Of a DNA stretch of 64,000 bases, positions 31,570 through 40,703 are shown piece by piece; within the stretch, counting starts at the first letter, position 1; each line of letters starts with the position of its first letter. This DNA comes from Luteibacter aegosomatis (GTDB taxonomy: Bacteria > Pseudomonadota > Gammaproteobacteria > Xanthomonadales > Rhodanobacteraceae). The notes under the pieces are model-generated. The model made no database searches. It had not been told where the DNA came from and was given only the letters and a program-made list of their open reading frames with translations. Position numbers and translations under genes: made by a program. The stretch lies in NCBI RefSeq assembly GCF_023078455.1, contig NZ_CP095740.1:2964001-3028000 (forward strand), read 5' to 3'.

Positions 31570-32022
31570 CTACGGATGTTCCGGCTGGGCTCGCGCTGGA
31601 CGCTTCGGCTGCTTTTCGGCCGCCTTTAGTTCGTCTTTTGCGTATTGAAGCCCCGCATCCGCAGCCTTATGTAGCCAAAAAGAAGCACGCTTGCGCTCCT
31701 CTTCATTCTCGCTATTGCGAAGCAAGCCGAAAAGGCCATAGGCACGGCCGGCATCACCGTTCTCAGCACCAATGGTGTACCACTTAATCATGGCTGCGCG
31801 ATCACCTCTCACAATGGAATGGTAGCTAGCCAGTCTGCAAGCAGCGTCATCTGATCCTTAGATGGCCTCGCGACCCAGTGTCGCCTGCTGAGCAGCGCTA
31901 AGGTCTAAATCTCCAGAGAGACGCACCGGCACATCCTGTTTATTGGCCATCGCTGACACAGGATACGCAGTCGAAAAAGACAGGCTCAAGAACAACGCGC
32001 GCGCGTTAAATGAGTGTGTCAC
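31570..32022 (-). pseudogene. Sel1-like secreted immunity gene broken by an in-frame stop
   Basis: From a GTG at 32022, one continuous frame would encode a signal peptide (ALFLSLSFSTAYPVSA), then LSGDLDLSAAQQATLGREAI. A TAA (31858-31860, codon 55) interrupts it, and the same frame continues as GSDDAACRLASYHSIVRGD, AAMIKWYTIGAENGDAGRAY and WLHKAADAGLQYAKDELK, a Sel1-type repeat. The total would be about 150 residues. Sel1-like proteins are common immunity partners of Rhs toxins. An internal GTG at 31812 could give an 80-residue piece without export signal, which probably has no function. Confidence 0.75.
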
Positions 32023-32200
32023 AGCTTCATCGGCAGCATTACCCCTCCCGGCAAAAGCCCCAGCAGGGCCAAATTTCTTGGTTTTTCAAAAGCCATCCTC
32101 GTTGTAGTCCCACCTCACTCGCAGAGAGGTAATTCCAGCACATACCGCGCGGCCTCATCCTGATCCGACATGCGTAGCGGTCATCGCACTCGTTGCAGAT

Positions 32201-32533
32201 TTAAAACCCAGATCTTTCGGGAAGCCCGGTGCTAGATGTGAGCACGCGTCTGACAACGTCCTGGTTTTTCCGACTTAAGTTGACCATGAACTCGCAATAT
32301 TTACCGACGGTAGAAATCACCAGATGCCCTTCGCCAAGAAGACGCAAGGCATCCTTATCTGCAACGTCGTGGATGTCGTCATTGACAATGTCGAACTCAT
32401 TTCGTGCAAAGTCAGATCGAAAACTCGACTTAAGGTCACTGCCGAAGACCCAATCTAGTCGGATCTGCTCCACCGGTATATTGAAGATGGCAGCGATTCT
32501 TTGAAGCGAGAGAAACTCAATGTTGACCGACAT
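32201..32533 (-). CDS. cognate immunity protein candidate for the Rhs toxin at 32549-37075
   Basis: A 110-residue cytoplasmic protein beginning 15 bp after the Rhs stop on the same strand, the classic immunity position. It opens MSVNIEFLSLQRIAAIFNIP and contains ARNEFDIVNDDIHDVADKDA and LLGEGHLVISTVGKYCEF. I know similar small proteins beside Rhs toxins but cannot name the family. Low GC relative to the Rhs core agrees with recent exchange of the tip plus immunity. Confidence 0.7.
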   Translation of the reverse strand: MSVNIEFLSLQRIAAIFNIPVEQIRLDWVFGSDLKSSFRSDFARNEFDIVNDDIHDVADKDALRLLGEGHLVISTVGKYCEFMVNLSRKNQDVVRRVLTSSTGLPERSGF

Positions 32534-32548
32534 AGCATTCTTGTCCCG

Positions 32549-35500
32549 TCATTTGCAGCCACACACCTTGGTCTTCGTGGCAAATGTCGCCGCTTGACCT
32601 TCAATGCTCAAGTCGTAAAAGCCCTCAAAAATGGTTGCGCCAGTAGCGATAGCTCCAGCAGCCACTCCCGCACCCGTTCTGCCGATCAACCGCAGCGATC
32701 GCGTGCCAAGTCTGCCGGACCACCTGCTGAGCTGACTTGTATAAGGATTCATCGCCGTTTTGGCGATGCCTAAGCCTCGAAGTTCCGCAGCAGTCTTCGG
32801 CATCGTCCCCATGCCCAGTGTTGTGGCGAGCGTTGAGACCGCAATCGATGGATCGATTGCATTATCCCTGACATAGTCTGCAAATGCGTCGTAATCAAAC
32901 GTATCACATGATCGCTCATAGGCCTCGTATTCATCGCGCTGCGCACCAGGTGCGAAAGTCCAGGGGCCAATCCCTTCCAAACCATCAGGGTCAATCTGCA
33001 TAAGCGGCGTCCCGCCCACGTAAGAGTACGTCGTTATGCCCGCGGCTAACCCCGTGGGATCGCTCTGGATGTACCGCCCGGTCGCGCTGTCGTAGTAGCG
33101 ATGAATGTTGTAGAGAAACCCGCTTTCCCGGTCCCCATACTGACCCGCGAACCGCAGGTTCAGCGTATAACCGCTGGTCGAGGTCGGCGCCTGCTCGCCG
33201 AACGGATTGCCTTGGTACGCCCACGACCAGACCACCGCGCCGTCGACGTTGGTGACCGCGCGGGGGGTGTTCAAGCCATCGGCATGCACGAAGGTCACCG
33301 TGCTCCCGTCCACCACGGCCACAGGAGTGTCGTCCATCCACACATAATCACGTGATGCCCCACCATACTCGCCCAGCAGCCCGCCCGGGCCATAGGCGAA
33401 CCGGGTGGTGGCCGAATCGACCGTCTTGGCGACGCGACGGGCCGACGCGTCGTAGGCATAGGTCGCGACCGTCGTGCCGGCCTGCTGGAGCACGGTCATC
33501 TGGCCTCGGCCGTTGTAGCCGTAGCCCCATGCCACGCCGGCACCGGCGTTGCCGGTAGTCGACCCATTTGCATCGTAGGTCCGGGACCCGGTGCCGATGG
33601 TCGTGAGCCGATGCGTGCCGCTTTGATACCCGTAGGTGCCGGTGGCCAGACCCGGCGCGGTCTTCGTCAACCTGTCGCCGGTCTTCGAGTAGGTGTAAGA
33701 CTCAACGAGTGCCCCACTGGCGTTCTTCGCGCCGGTAAGGCGGTAGAGCGGATCGTACGTGTAGGTTTCGATGGCCGGCAACGCGCCCGCGGCGTTGCCC
33801 AAGGCCACGATGTTGCCTACCGCATCCCGCGCCACATGCAGGTTCAGCGCCGGGCTCACGATATCGGTGAATCGGTAGTTGGCATCGTAGCTGCGGGAGA
33901 TGGTCTGACCGCTGCCCAGCGTATAACTCGCGACCGGCCCGAAAGGCAGGTAGGTGGCCGCAATGACGACGGTGGTCGCAACGCCCTTGGCCGGGGTGAC
34001 AGTGACTTTGGTGACCTGGCCGACGGCATCCCGTCCGTATTCGGTCACCAGCCCGCTCGGGGAGGCGACCGCGGCCAGACGACCGGCCTTGGTGTAGACA
34101 TAATCGGTCGTATCGGTGACCGTGCCCTGCGTCTGGCGCTGCTCGGTCACGCGCCCCTGGTTGTCATAGCAATACACCGTGGTAACGGCGTTCTCCACGA
34201 CCCGGGTGAGGCGACCGACGGGGAACGAATTGGCACACCCAGTGGCACTCGTGGCTTCATCGTAGTGGAAGGCGGCATTCAGCGTGGCGTCCGTGTAGCT
34301 GACCGACGTCATGCGACCCAGCGCATCATAGGCTTTCGTCGCTATCGTGGCATTGGCGTCGGTCTGCGTCAGCGCGTTCCCCGCCGCGTCGAAGGTGGAC
34401 GACTGCGCGCCCGTATCAGGACTGGTCAAGGAAACGGGGTTGCTCAGACCATCGAAGCCGTAGCTGGTGACCAAGCCATCGGGGTCGGTCACCGACTTGA
34501 CCTGATCCAGGGCGTCGAGCGCGAGTTTGATCGTGCTTGAATTGGAAGCATCCGTGCCGTTGGCGTTGGCGACGCCGCTGACCACGCGGTCGAGCCCGTC
34601 ATAGCCGATCTTTTGGATCGTCCCGAGGGCGTCTTTGGCTGACACCAGATTGCCGTTGGCATCGTAGCTGCCGCTGGCGGTGGCGTCGAACGTCACCTGA
34701 CCCAGGCCATCCGTGACCTTTACCAGCTGCCCCAGGGTATTGAACGTCCTCGACAGGGAGCGCCGGGACACGTTCTGTGGATCGAAGGTCTCTTCCTTGA
34801 TTCGGTTGCCACTTGCATCCAGCGTGTAGTGAACACGATTTCCCGCCGCATCGACTATGTCCGTCAGTCGATGCGCGTCGTCGTAGGTGTACGTCACCGT
34901 GACGCCATCCGGATCCGTGACGCTATGGAGCATCCCGGTGGGTTCGTATGTCAAGGCAGTGATGGCATCGCTAGCGGATGGCGTTCCGTCCGCATTCGCC
35001 CGGATGGTTCGGCTGGACAGCCAGCCGCGCGGGGTATAGGCGAGATCTGTTATGACCCCATTGGCGTCCTTCGTCCTCGCAATGCGCCCCGCCTTGTCGT
35101 ACCCGACGATGGTCCGGACATGTCCCATGGCGTCGGTCGCCTGAAAAAGATCGCCAGCGCGGTGACACGTTCCGCCCGCGCTGCCACAACCGCCTTCGTC
35201 GGTATCGAGGTAATAGCTGTAGCGCGTGACGTCGGCGACATCTGTTCTCGGCCCTGTCTCCGTCAAAGGCAAGTTCAGCCGGGGGCAAGTCGTCGTGTCC
35301 GTCGTATCGCAATAGGTGTAGACCGTACGCCGGACGCCGTCCGGGGCGGTTCCCGATGCCGAGCAGACATAAGCCGTCGCGTCAGGCTTTGTGGGGTCCT
35401 GGGCGCACTCCGCCACCACCTGGCCGCGGTCGTTGTATGCCCATCCCGACTTGGCCACCAGGTTTCCCGAGGCATCCTTTATCGTGCGCTGTAACGGCAG

Positions 35501-37075
35501 GCGACGCGTTTCGTCCCACGTGGTGTCGGTCGTACGCTGCTGGGCCTGCCCTTTGGCTTCGACACGCTGGGTTTCAAGCCCTGCCACCGTATGGGCGAGC
35601 GTCGTGACCGTGCCCCTGAAATCGGTATAGCTGGACGGCCAGCCGTTGGTATCGTAGGCAACCGATTTGTAGGGCTGGTTGCATGTCGTGCCGCAGGGTG
35701 CCGACGAACCGGATATCTTCGACAGGGGAAGCGACGTATTAAATGCCAGAATGGTCGTGACTCCCAACGGACTCGTCAGCCACGCACGGCCTAGGTCGTA
35801 ATCCAGGGAAAAGGCGTCCGCGCCGCCCGCGTGGCTCGTGGCGATACCCCAGCCCGCGCTGTTGTATTTCGTCGTCTCGAAACGAACGCCTTTTTCGTCG
35901 ATCATGCCGGTGAGCTTACCGGGCTGGGATACGTTCGCCGTCTGCGCCAGCTCCCCATAAACGTAGGTGGTCTGCTTGCCGTCCGGATAACCGACGCTCA
36001 CCAGATTCGCATTGCCATCATAGGCGTACGAAAGCGACTGCCCGTCGGGCAGAACCATGGACTTCACACGCGCAGACGCATCGTAGGTAAAGGAAAGCGA
36101 CCTGCCCGAGGGCGCCGTTACCTTCAGGAGCAAGCCGAGCGCGGGCGCATCGGCGCTGATAGTGGTGCTGTATTCGAGCGTGGTGACGTCACCGTGCAGG
36201 CTCGTGATCGACAGAAGGTGGCCGGAGGTGTCATATCGCTCCGTATCCTGCGGCCCGCCCATCAGGATGCGATAACCCGTCAGGGTGCCTGACGCATCGT
36301 GTTCTTCCACCATGCTGTCGAGCGAGTTCGACTTGACGAGAGGCTGCCACGCGCCGTTGTTCAGCTGGAACGTTTCGACCGTGCCGTCCGGGCGAATCAA
36401 TCGCGCGGACGTGGGAGTATGGCCATCGGAATCGACCACCCCTAACTGCAGCACACGATCGAAGGAATGACGCCAATGTGCTCCCAAGGATCCTGGCGCC
36501 ACGTAGTTGAAGCTGTTGTAGAAACGGCGGAAGGCGAGATCACCGACCTTGAAATCGAGTACCTGCTCGTACTTGTTTCCGTTCGATGCGTTGATGGGGT
36601 CTGCCACCAGTGTGCTCGACGGCTGCACGTTATTCCCTGCCTGGCACATCGCTCCGTGGTCTTGCGCCTCATCGCCATTGCCGCCGGAGTAGACGTTGCA
36701 ACTGCCGAAGTTGATCTCCGGATTACTGGTGGGGTATTCGGTGGCCCAGACGGCGGTACCCACGGTATGCGGCTGAGTCGTGACCTGTGCGGCGGTCCGC
36801 TGCTGCAACGCATTGTTGTCGTAGTAGTAGACGTAGATCGTGCAGGTGGGACAGTTCTTCTGATACACGGCCGATATCGCTGAAACACCGGCGCCGACAG
36901 AGGAATACACCGCATCGTTCTGAATCGATCCGACGAGGATGTATGGCGCTCCATACGTCGATTTGGCTTGCGCGATGCCGGCAAGGCACAACAGCAAGGC
37001 GGCGAAAATCCACTTCCCGTGGAACAACCCTTTCAAAAAACCTCGAGCCCTTTCGATTGCCGCGGCGTTGCGCAT
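32549..37075 (-). CDS. Sec-exported Rhs/YD-repeat polymorphic toxin
   Basis: A 1508-residue protein from the ATG at 37075 (GGGAAAGG precedes it; an in-frame extension to 37237 is unlikely). A Sec signal peptide (WIFAALLLCLAGIAQA) is followed by an N-terminal region, an Rhs entry domain (DPINASNGNKYEQVLDF) and dozens of YD repeats (for example YTYDDAHRLTDIVDAAGN). It closes with the Rhs core hallmark (YYDSATGRYIQSDPTGLAAG; DPDGLEG). The last about 150 residues are the variable tip, with a Cys-containing start and a hydrophobic stretch (GAGVAAGAIATGATIFEGFY), ending TKVCGCK. No PAAR or VgrG part is present, so export is WapA-like rather than type VI. Toxic activity is not assignable. Confidence 0.92.
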   Translation of the reverse strand: MRNAAAIERARGFLKGLFHGKWIFAALLLCLAGIAQAKSTYGAPYILVGSIQNDAVYSSVGAGVSAISAVYQKNCPTCTIYVYYYDNNALQQRTAAQVTTQPHTVGTAVWATEYPTSNPEINFGSCNVYSGGNGDEAQDHGAMCQAGNNVQPSSTLVADPINASNGNKYEQVLDFKVGDLAFRRFYNSFNYVAPGSLGAHWRHSFDRVLQLGVVDSDGHTPTSARLIRPDGTVETFQLNNGAWQPLVKSNSLDSMVEEHDASGTLTGYRILMGGPQDTERYDTSGHLLSITSLHGDVTTLEYSTTISADAPALGLLLKVTAPSGRSLSFTYDASARVKSMVLPDGQSLSYAYDGNANLVSVGYPDGKQTTYVYGELAQTANVSQPGKLTGMIDEKGVRFETTKYNSAGWGIATSHAGGADAFSLDYDLGRAWLTSPLGVTTILAFNTSLPLSKISGSSAPCGTTCNQPYKSVAYDTNGWPSSYTDFRGTVTTLAHTVAGLETQRVEAKGQAQQRTTDTTWDETRRLPLQRTIKDASGNLVAKSGWAYNDRGQVVAECAQDPTKPDATAYVCSASGTAPDGVRRTVYTYCDTTDTTTCPRLNLPLTETGPRTDVADVTRYSYYLDTDEGGCGSAGGTCHRAGDLFQATDAMGHVRTIVGYDKAGRIARTKDANGVITDLAYTPRGWLSSRTIRANADGTPSASDAITALTYEPTGMLHSVTDPDGVTVTYTYDDAHRLTDIVDAAGNRVHYTLDASGNRIKEETFDPQNVSRRSLSRTFNTLGQLVKVTDGLGQVTFDATASGSYDANGNLVSAKDALGTIQKIGYDGLDRVVSGVANANGTDASNSSTIKLALDALDQVKSVTDPDGLVTSYGFDGLSNPVSLTSPDTGAQSSTFDAAGNALTQTDANATIATKAYDALGRMTSVSYTDATLNAAFHYDEATSATGCANSFPVGRLTRVVENAVTTVYCYDNQGRVTEQRQTQGTVTDTTDYVYTKAGRLAAVASPSGLVTEYGRDAVGQVTKVTVTPAKGVATTVVIAATYLPFGPVASYTLGSGQTISRSYDANYRFTDIVSPALNLHVARDAVGNIVALGNAAGALPAIETYTYDPLYRLTGAKNASGALVESYTYSKTGDRLTKTAPGLATGTYGYQSGTHRLTTIGTGSRTYDANGSTTGNAGAGVAWGYGYNGRGQMTVLQQAGTTVATYAYDASARRVAKTVDSATTRFAYGPGGLLGEYGGASRDYVWMDDTPVAVVDGSTVTFVHADGLNTPRAVTNVDGAVVWSWAYQGNPFGEQAPTSTSGYTLNLRFAGQYGDRESGFLYNIHRYYDSATGRYIQSDPTGLAAGITTYSYVGGTPLMQIDPDGLEGIGPWTFAPGAQRDEYEAYERSCDTFDYDAFADYVRDNAIDPSIAVSTLATTLGMGTMPKTAAELRGLGIAKTAMNPYTSQLSRWSGRLGTRSLRLIGRTGAGVAAGAIATGATIFEGFYDLSIEGQAATFATKTKVCGCK

Positions 37076-37175
37076 GACCTTTCCCTGGTTGGATCGGCCT
37101 GCGAGGTTAATCTGGGTTTGTGTCAGATTTCGAGATGCGACGTAGTTAAATTCGGCAAAATTGAGCAGACGCCGG

Positions 37176-37192
37176 ATTCGTAATTTATTGCG
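37176..37192 (-). promoter_or_regulatory. 17-bp element shared by both Rhs operons (copy 1)
   Basis: The minus strand reads CGCAATAAATTACGAAT, about 100 bp upstream of the Rhs start at 37075. The same 17 bp with one mismatch lies upstream of the second Rhs operon (54717-54733). AT-rich sequence in a GC-rich genome suggests a promoter or a binding site for a shared regulator. Confidence 0.5.
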
Positions 37193-37195
37193 CTT

Positions 37196-37628
37196 TTCAC
37201 GCGTGGCTTCCACCAGCGGCACCGCTGCTGCGCGCATCCATCACCACAGCATCGACAGCCACGGATCCTCCGGCACCACTTGGGGACCGGTAGAACTGCA
37301 AATGCTACCGCTCTAGCAGGGATTTCCACATCCAGCGCGCTGCTCTCGACGGGGATGCCTACGAGCTCGACCTTCTGCAGGCACGTGTCCGGCGCATTGG
37401 GATAGGGAACAACCGTTGGGCAACCGGCGTCTTAATGGATGGCGGAGATCAACAGCCTGCACCGCCACCACGCGCCACTGCCGTCAGCCTTACTGATGGA
37501 TACGACGTCACCGCGTTGCTTTACGACGCGTAGCGATGTCGCTCCGGTGCTGCGCTTCGCGAACGCACGAAAATATACCATACAAATCAATCGGTTATTC
37601 AGGCGCCAGAGTTAACGCAGCCCGACAG
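37196..37628. other. intergenic region between Rhs toxin and lipid operon
   Basis: More than 400 bp without a convincing gene on either strand. It contains a mildly AT-rich tract (37570-37600) and no clear hairpin. It probably holds the divergent promoters of the Rhs gene and the lipid operon. Confidence 0.5.
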
Positions 37629-37658
37629 TGCATCCAATCGGCGGTATTTCACGTAAGC
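37629..37658 (+). promoter_or_regulatory. candidate ECF-sigma promoter of the lipid operon
   Basis: TGCATCCAA (37629-37637) and GTAAGC (37653-37658), 17 bp between the -35 core and the -10, lie 27 bp before the desaturase start. They resemble the TGATCC/TAAGTA-type promoter of RpoE-ChrR (ECF11) sigma factors, and the operon itself ends in such a sigma/anti-sigma pair. This is a by-eye match of modest quality. Confidence 0.45.
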
Positions 37659-37685
37659 GACTGAGGACAGGTCAGGAACCCATCG

Positions 37686-38636
37686 ATGAACCCCGTCGCC
37701 CACTCTCCCGTTTCGCCGCCACGCCGGTCCCGCCTGCGCAGTCTTCGCCTGTGGTTCGACGGCCAGGCCGCCCCCGTCGCGGCGGACGATAACCAGATCG
37801 ACTGGTGGCGGGCCGCGCCCTTCCTGGCCATGCACCTGGCCTGCGCCGCCGTGGTCTGGGTGGGCGTCTCTCCCGTGGCGATCGTCGTCGCCGTCCTGCT
37901 GTATGCCGTGAGGATGTTCGCGCTGACGGGCTTTTACCATCGCTATTTTTCCCATCGCGCGTTCCGCACCTCCCGCGCCGTCCAGTTCGTCTTCGCCGTG
38001 ATCGGTGCCGCCTGTGTCCAGCGCGGCCCGCTGTGGTGGGCGGCGCACCATCGACACCACCACATCCACGCGGACACCCCGCGCGATCCGCATTCGCCGC
38101 GCGTCCATGGATTCCTGTGGAGCCATGCCGGGTGGTTCCTGACCCCCGCCGCGTTCGCCACCGACCTCGACCGCCTGCCCGACCTGCGCCATTACCCCGA
38201 GCTGCGCTGGCTCGACCGCTACGACCTCGTGGTGCCCGTCGCCCTCGCCGTCTTTCTCTACGCCCTCGGCGCGGCGCTGAACGCGTTCGTTCCGTCGTGG
38301 GGAACGAGCGGTGCCCAGCTGCTGGTATGGGGGTTCTTCGTCTCGACCGTCGTACTGTTCCACGCCACGGTCACCATCAATTCCCTCGCCCATCGCTTCG
38401 GTTCCCGCCGCTTCTCCACCCGCGACGACAGCCGGAACAATCCGTGGCTCGCCGTGCTGACCTTCGGCGAGGGCTGGCACAACAACCACCATTTCTTCCC
38501 GGGTTCGGCCCGGCAAGGGTTTCGATGGTGGGAAATCGACCTCACCTGGTACGGCCTGAAGGCCATGCAGGCCTGCGGCCTCGTATGGGACCTCAAGCCG
38601 GTTCCCGAGTGGGTACTCGCCAAGGGGAAGCGTTGA
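37686..38636 (+). CDS. membrane fatty-acid desaturase (acyl-CoA delta-9 type)
   Basis: A 316-residue di-iron membrane desaturase that introduces a double bond into acyl chains. All three histidine boxes are visible: HRYFSHR (near residue 85), HHRHHH (near 118) and HNNHH (near 261), with hydrophobic helices around residues 45-75 and 175-230. It is the first gene of a nine-gene cluster with 1-20 bp gaps or overlaps through the lipocalin gene. Unsaturated acyl chains are the substrate for the CFA-like methyltransferases encoded downstream. Confidence 0.93.
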   Translation: MNPVAHSPVSPPRRSRLRSLRLWFDGQAAPVAADDNQIDWWRAAPFLAMHLACAAVVWVGVSPVAIVVAVLLYAVRMFALTGFYHRYFSHRAFRTSRAVQFVFAVIGAACVQRGPLWWAAHHRHHHIHADTPRDPHSPRVHGFLWSHAGWFLTPAAFATDLDRLPDLRHYPELRWLDRYDLVVPVALAVFLYALGAALNAFVPSWGTSGAQLLVWGFFVSTVVLFHATVTINSLAHRFGSRRFSTRDDSRNNPWLAVLTFGEGWHNNHHFFPGSARQGFRWWEIDLTWYGLKAMQACGLVWDLKPVPEWVLAKGKR

Positions 38637-38637
38637 C

Positions 38638-39912
38638 ATGCGCATCGCCGTCATCGGTTCGGGGATTTCCGGCTTGGCGTGTGCCTGGATGCTGCGCAAC
38701 GAGCACGAGATCGTGCTGTTCGAGGCCAACGATTACCTCGGCGGCCACACGCACACCCACGACGTGGAGATCGAAGGTCAACGGCATCGGGTGGATACCG
38801 GCTTCATCGTGCACAACCCGGTGCACTACCCGCTCCTGAATCGCCTGTTCGACGAACTCCGCGTGGCGTCCCGATCCACCACGATGAGTTTCTCGGTGCG
38901 CAACGCGGCGTCCGGCCTCGAATACAACGCCACGACGTTGGATACGCTGTTCTGCCAGCGCCGCAACCTGTTTTCGCCCCGCTTCCTCGGCATGGTGAGG
39001 GACCTGCTGCGGTTCTACAGGGAAGCGCCGGCCGTGCTGGATTCGGCGACGGACCAGTGCCTGGGCGACTACCTTGCGGAGCATCGCTATGGCGCGGCGT
39101 TTCGCGACGACCACCTGGTGCCCATGGCGTCCGCGCTCTGGTCGTCGCCGGCCGAGACCATCCTGGCGTTTCCCGTGAGGTACCTCGTGCGCTTCATGGC
39201 CAACCACCAGATGCTCCAGGTCGACGACCGTCCGCAGTGGCAGGTCGTCGACGGCGGCTCGCGGACCTACGTCGATGCCATGCGCAGCCGTTGGCGGATC
39301 GACGAGCGCCTGGCCTGCCCGGTGGGACGCGTGACGCGTCACACCGACGGCGTGCGGGTGCATACCGCATCGGGCGAGGAATCGTTCGACCAGGTGATCC
39401 TCGCCTGCCATAGCGACCAGGCGCTGGCTCTCCTCGGCGACGCCACCGAGGCGGAGCGCGACATCCTCGGCGCGATTCCCTACCAGCTCAACGACACCGT
39501 GCTGCACACCGACGCCAGCGTGCTGCCGCGGAGCCGCAAGGCATGGGCGGCCTGGAACGCGTTCATCCCCGCGACTCCGGATGCGCAATGCACGGTCAGC
39601 TACTGCATGAACCTGCTGCAGGGCATCGCCTCGACGCGTCCCCTCGTGGTCAGCCTCAACCAGACGGCGGCCATCGATCCCGCCCACGTGCTTCGCCGGA
39701 TGACCTACGCCCATCCGGTCTACACCGAGGCCACCGTGCGCGCCCAATCGCGCAAGGCGGAGATCCAGGGCATGCGGGGCACCTGGTTCGCCGGCGCCTA
39801 CTGGGGCTGGGGATTCCACGAAGACGGCATGCGCAGCGCGGTGGACGTGGTCTCCGCCTTGCAGCGTACCGACGGCGTGGCGGCACCGGACGCGGGACGG
39901 GTGGCCGCATGA
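38638..39912 (+). CDS. FAD-dependent oxidoreductase, amine-oxidase-like
   Basis: A 424-residue flavoprotein. It starts with the Rossmann FAD motif AVIGSGISGLACAWML (residues 4-19), then FEANDYLGGHTHTHDVEIE and VDTGFIVHN, typical of the subgroup encoded beside CFA synthases and DUF1365 genes. Members of this group are thought to act on modified acyl chains; in Rhodobacter-type furan-fatty-acid pathways a flavin desaturase of related context acts on methylated chains. It begins 1 bp after the desaturase stop and overlaps the next gene by ATGA. Confidence 0.88.
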   Translation: MRIAVIGSGISGLACAWMLRNEHEIVLFEANDYLGGHTHTHDVEIEGQRHRVDTGFIVHNPVHYPLLNRLFDELRVASRSTTMSFSVRNAASGLEYNATTLDTLFCQRRNLFSPRFLGMVRDLLRFYREAPAVLDSATDQCLGDYLAEHRYGAAFRDDHLVPMASALWSSPAETILAFPVRYLVRFMANHQMLQVDDRPQWQVVDGGSRTYVDAMRSRWRIDERLACPVGRVTRHTDGVRVHTASGEESFDQVILACHSDQALALLGDATEAERDILGAIPYQLNDTVLHTDASVLPRSRKAWAAWNAFIPATPDAQCTVSYCMNLLQGIASTRPLVVSLNQTAAIDPAHVLRRMTYAHPVYTEATVRAQSRKAEIQGMRGTWFAGAYWGWGFHEDGMRSAVDVVSALQRTDGVAAPDAGRVAA

Positions 39913-40703
39913 CATCCCCGGCCAGCGCCATCTACGAGGGAATCGTCACCCATCGGCGCCACCTGCCGCGGCCGCATGCGTTCACCTATCGCATGGCGCA
40001 GCTCTACCTCGACCTCGACGAATTGGACAGGGTATTTCGTGGCCGATGGCTGTGGTCGGTCGACCGCGCCAACCTCGCCCAGTTTCGGCGCGGCGACTAC
40101 CTGGGTTCGCCCGCGACGCCGCTGCACGAGGCGATCCGTGAACGGGTGCGTGAACACACGGGGCATCGTCCCACCGGCCCGATACGAATGCTCGCCCACC
40201 TGCGCTATGCCGGCTACGTCTTCAATCCGGTGGTGTTCTACTACTGCTATGCCGACGACGGCGTCGACCTGCAAGCGATCGTCGCGGAGATCACCAATAC
40301 GCCGTGGCGCGAACGCCATGCCTACGTGCTTCCGGTGGATCGCGCCGCCCATCGCGGCCGCGCGATGTCGTGGACCTTCGACAAGGACTTCCACGTATCG
40401 CCTTTCATGGCCATGGAGCGCCGCTACGACTGGCGCTTCACCGCGCCGGGCGACGACCTGCGCGTGCACATGAAGGTGCATCGCGACGACGCCTGCGAAT
40501 TCGACGCCACGCTCGCCCTCGCCCGGCATCCGTTGAACGGCCCGGGACTGGCCCGCGTGCTGTGGCGCTACCCGCTCATGACGGCGCAGGTCATCGGCGC
40601 CATCCACTGGCAGGCCTTGCGCCTGTGGCTGAAGAAAACACCTGTGCACGACCATCCGGGCCACGCGCGCCTGGTTCGTGCCGACCATGGAGATTCACCA
40701 TGA
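39909..40703 (+). CDS. DUF1365 protein
   Basis: A 264-residue protein of unknown activity. Family marks are YEGIVTHRRHLPRPHAFTY, LYLDLDEL, the long MLAHLRYAGYVFNPVVFYYC segment (near residue 100) and KDFHVSPFMAM. DUF1365 almost always sits between the FAD oxidoreductase and a CFA-like methyltransferase, as here, and is presumed to act in the same lipid modification. It overlaps both neighbours by 4 bp. Confidence 0.9.
   Translation: MTSPASAIYEGIVTHRRHLPRPHAFTYRMAQLYLDLDELDRVFRGRWLWSVDRANLAQFRRGDYLGSPATPLHEAIRERVREHTGHRPTGPIRMLAHLRYAGYVFNPVVFYYCYADDGVDLQAIVAEITNTPWRERHAYVLPVDRAAHRGRAMSWTFDKDFHVSPFMAMERRYDWRFTAPGDDLRVHMKVHRDDACEFDATLALARHPLNGPGLARVLWRYPLMTAQVIGAIHWQALRLWLKKTPVHDHPGHARLVRADHGDSP

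Noticed and set aside
31858..31860. Programmed readthrough or recoding in the Sel1-like gene
   Set aside because: The codon is TAA, not TGA, with no visible recoding signal downstream; a simple nonsense mutation is more likely.
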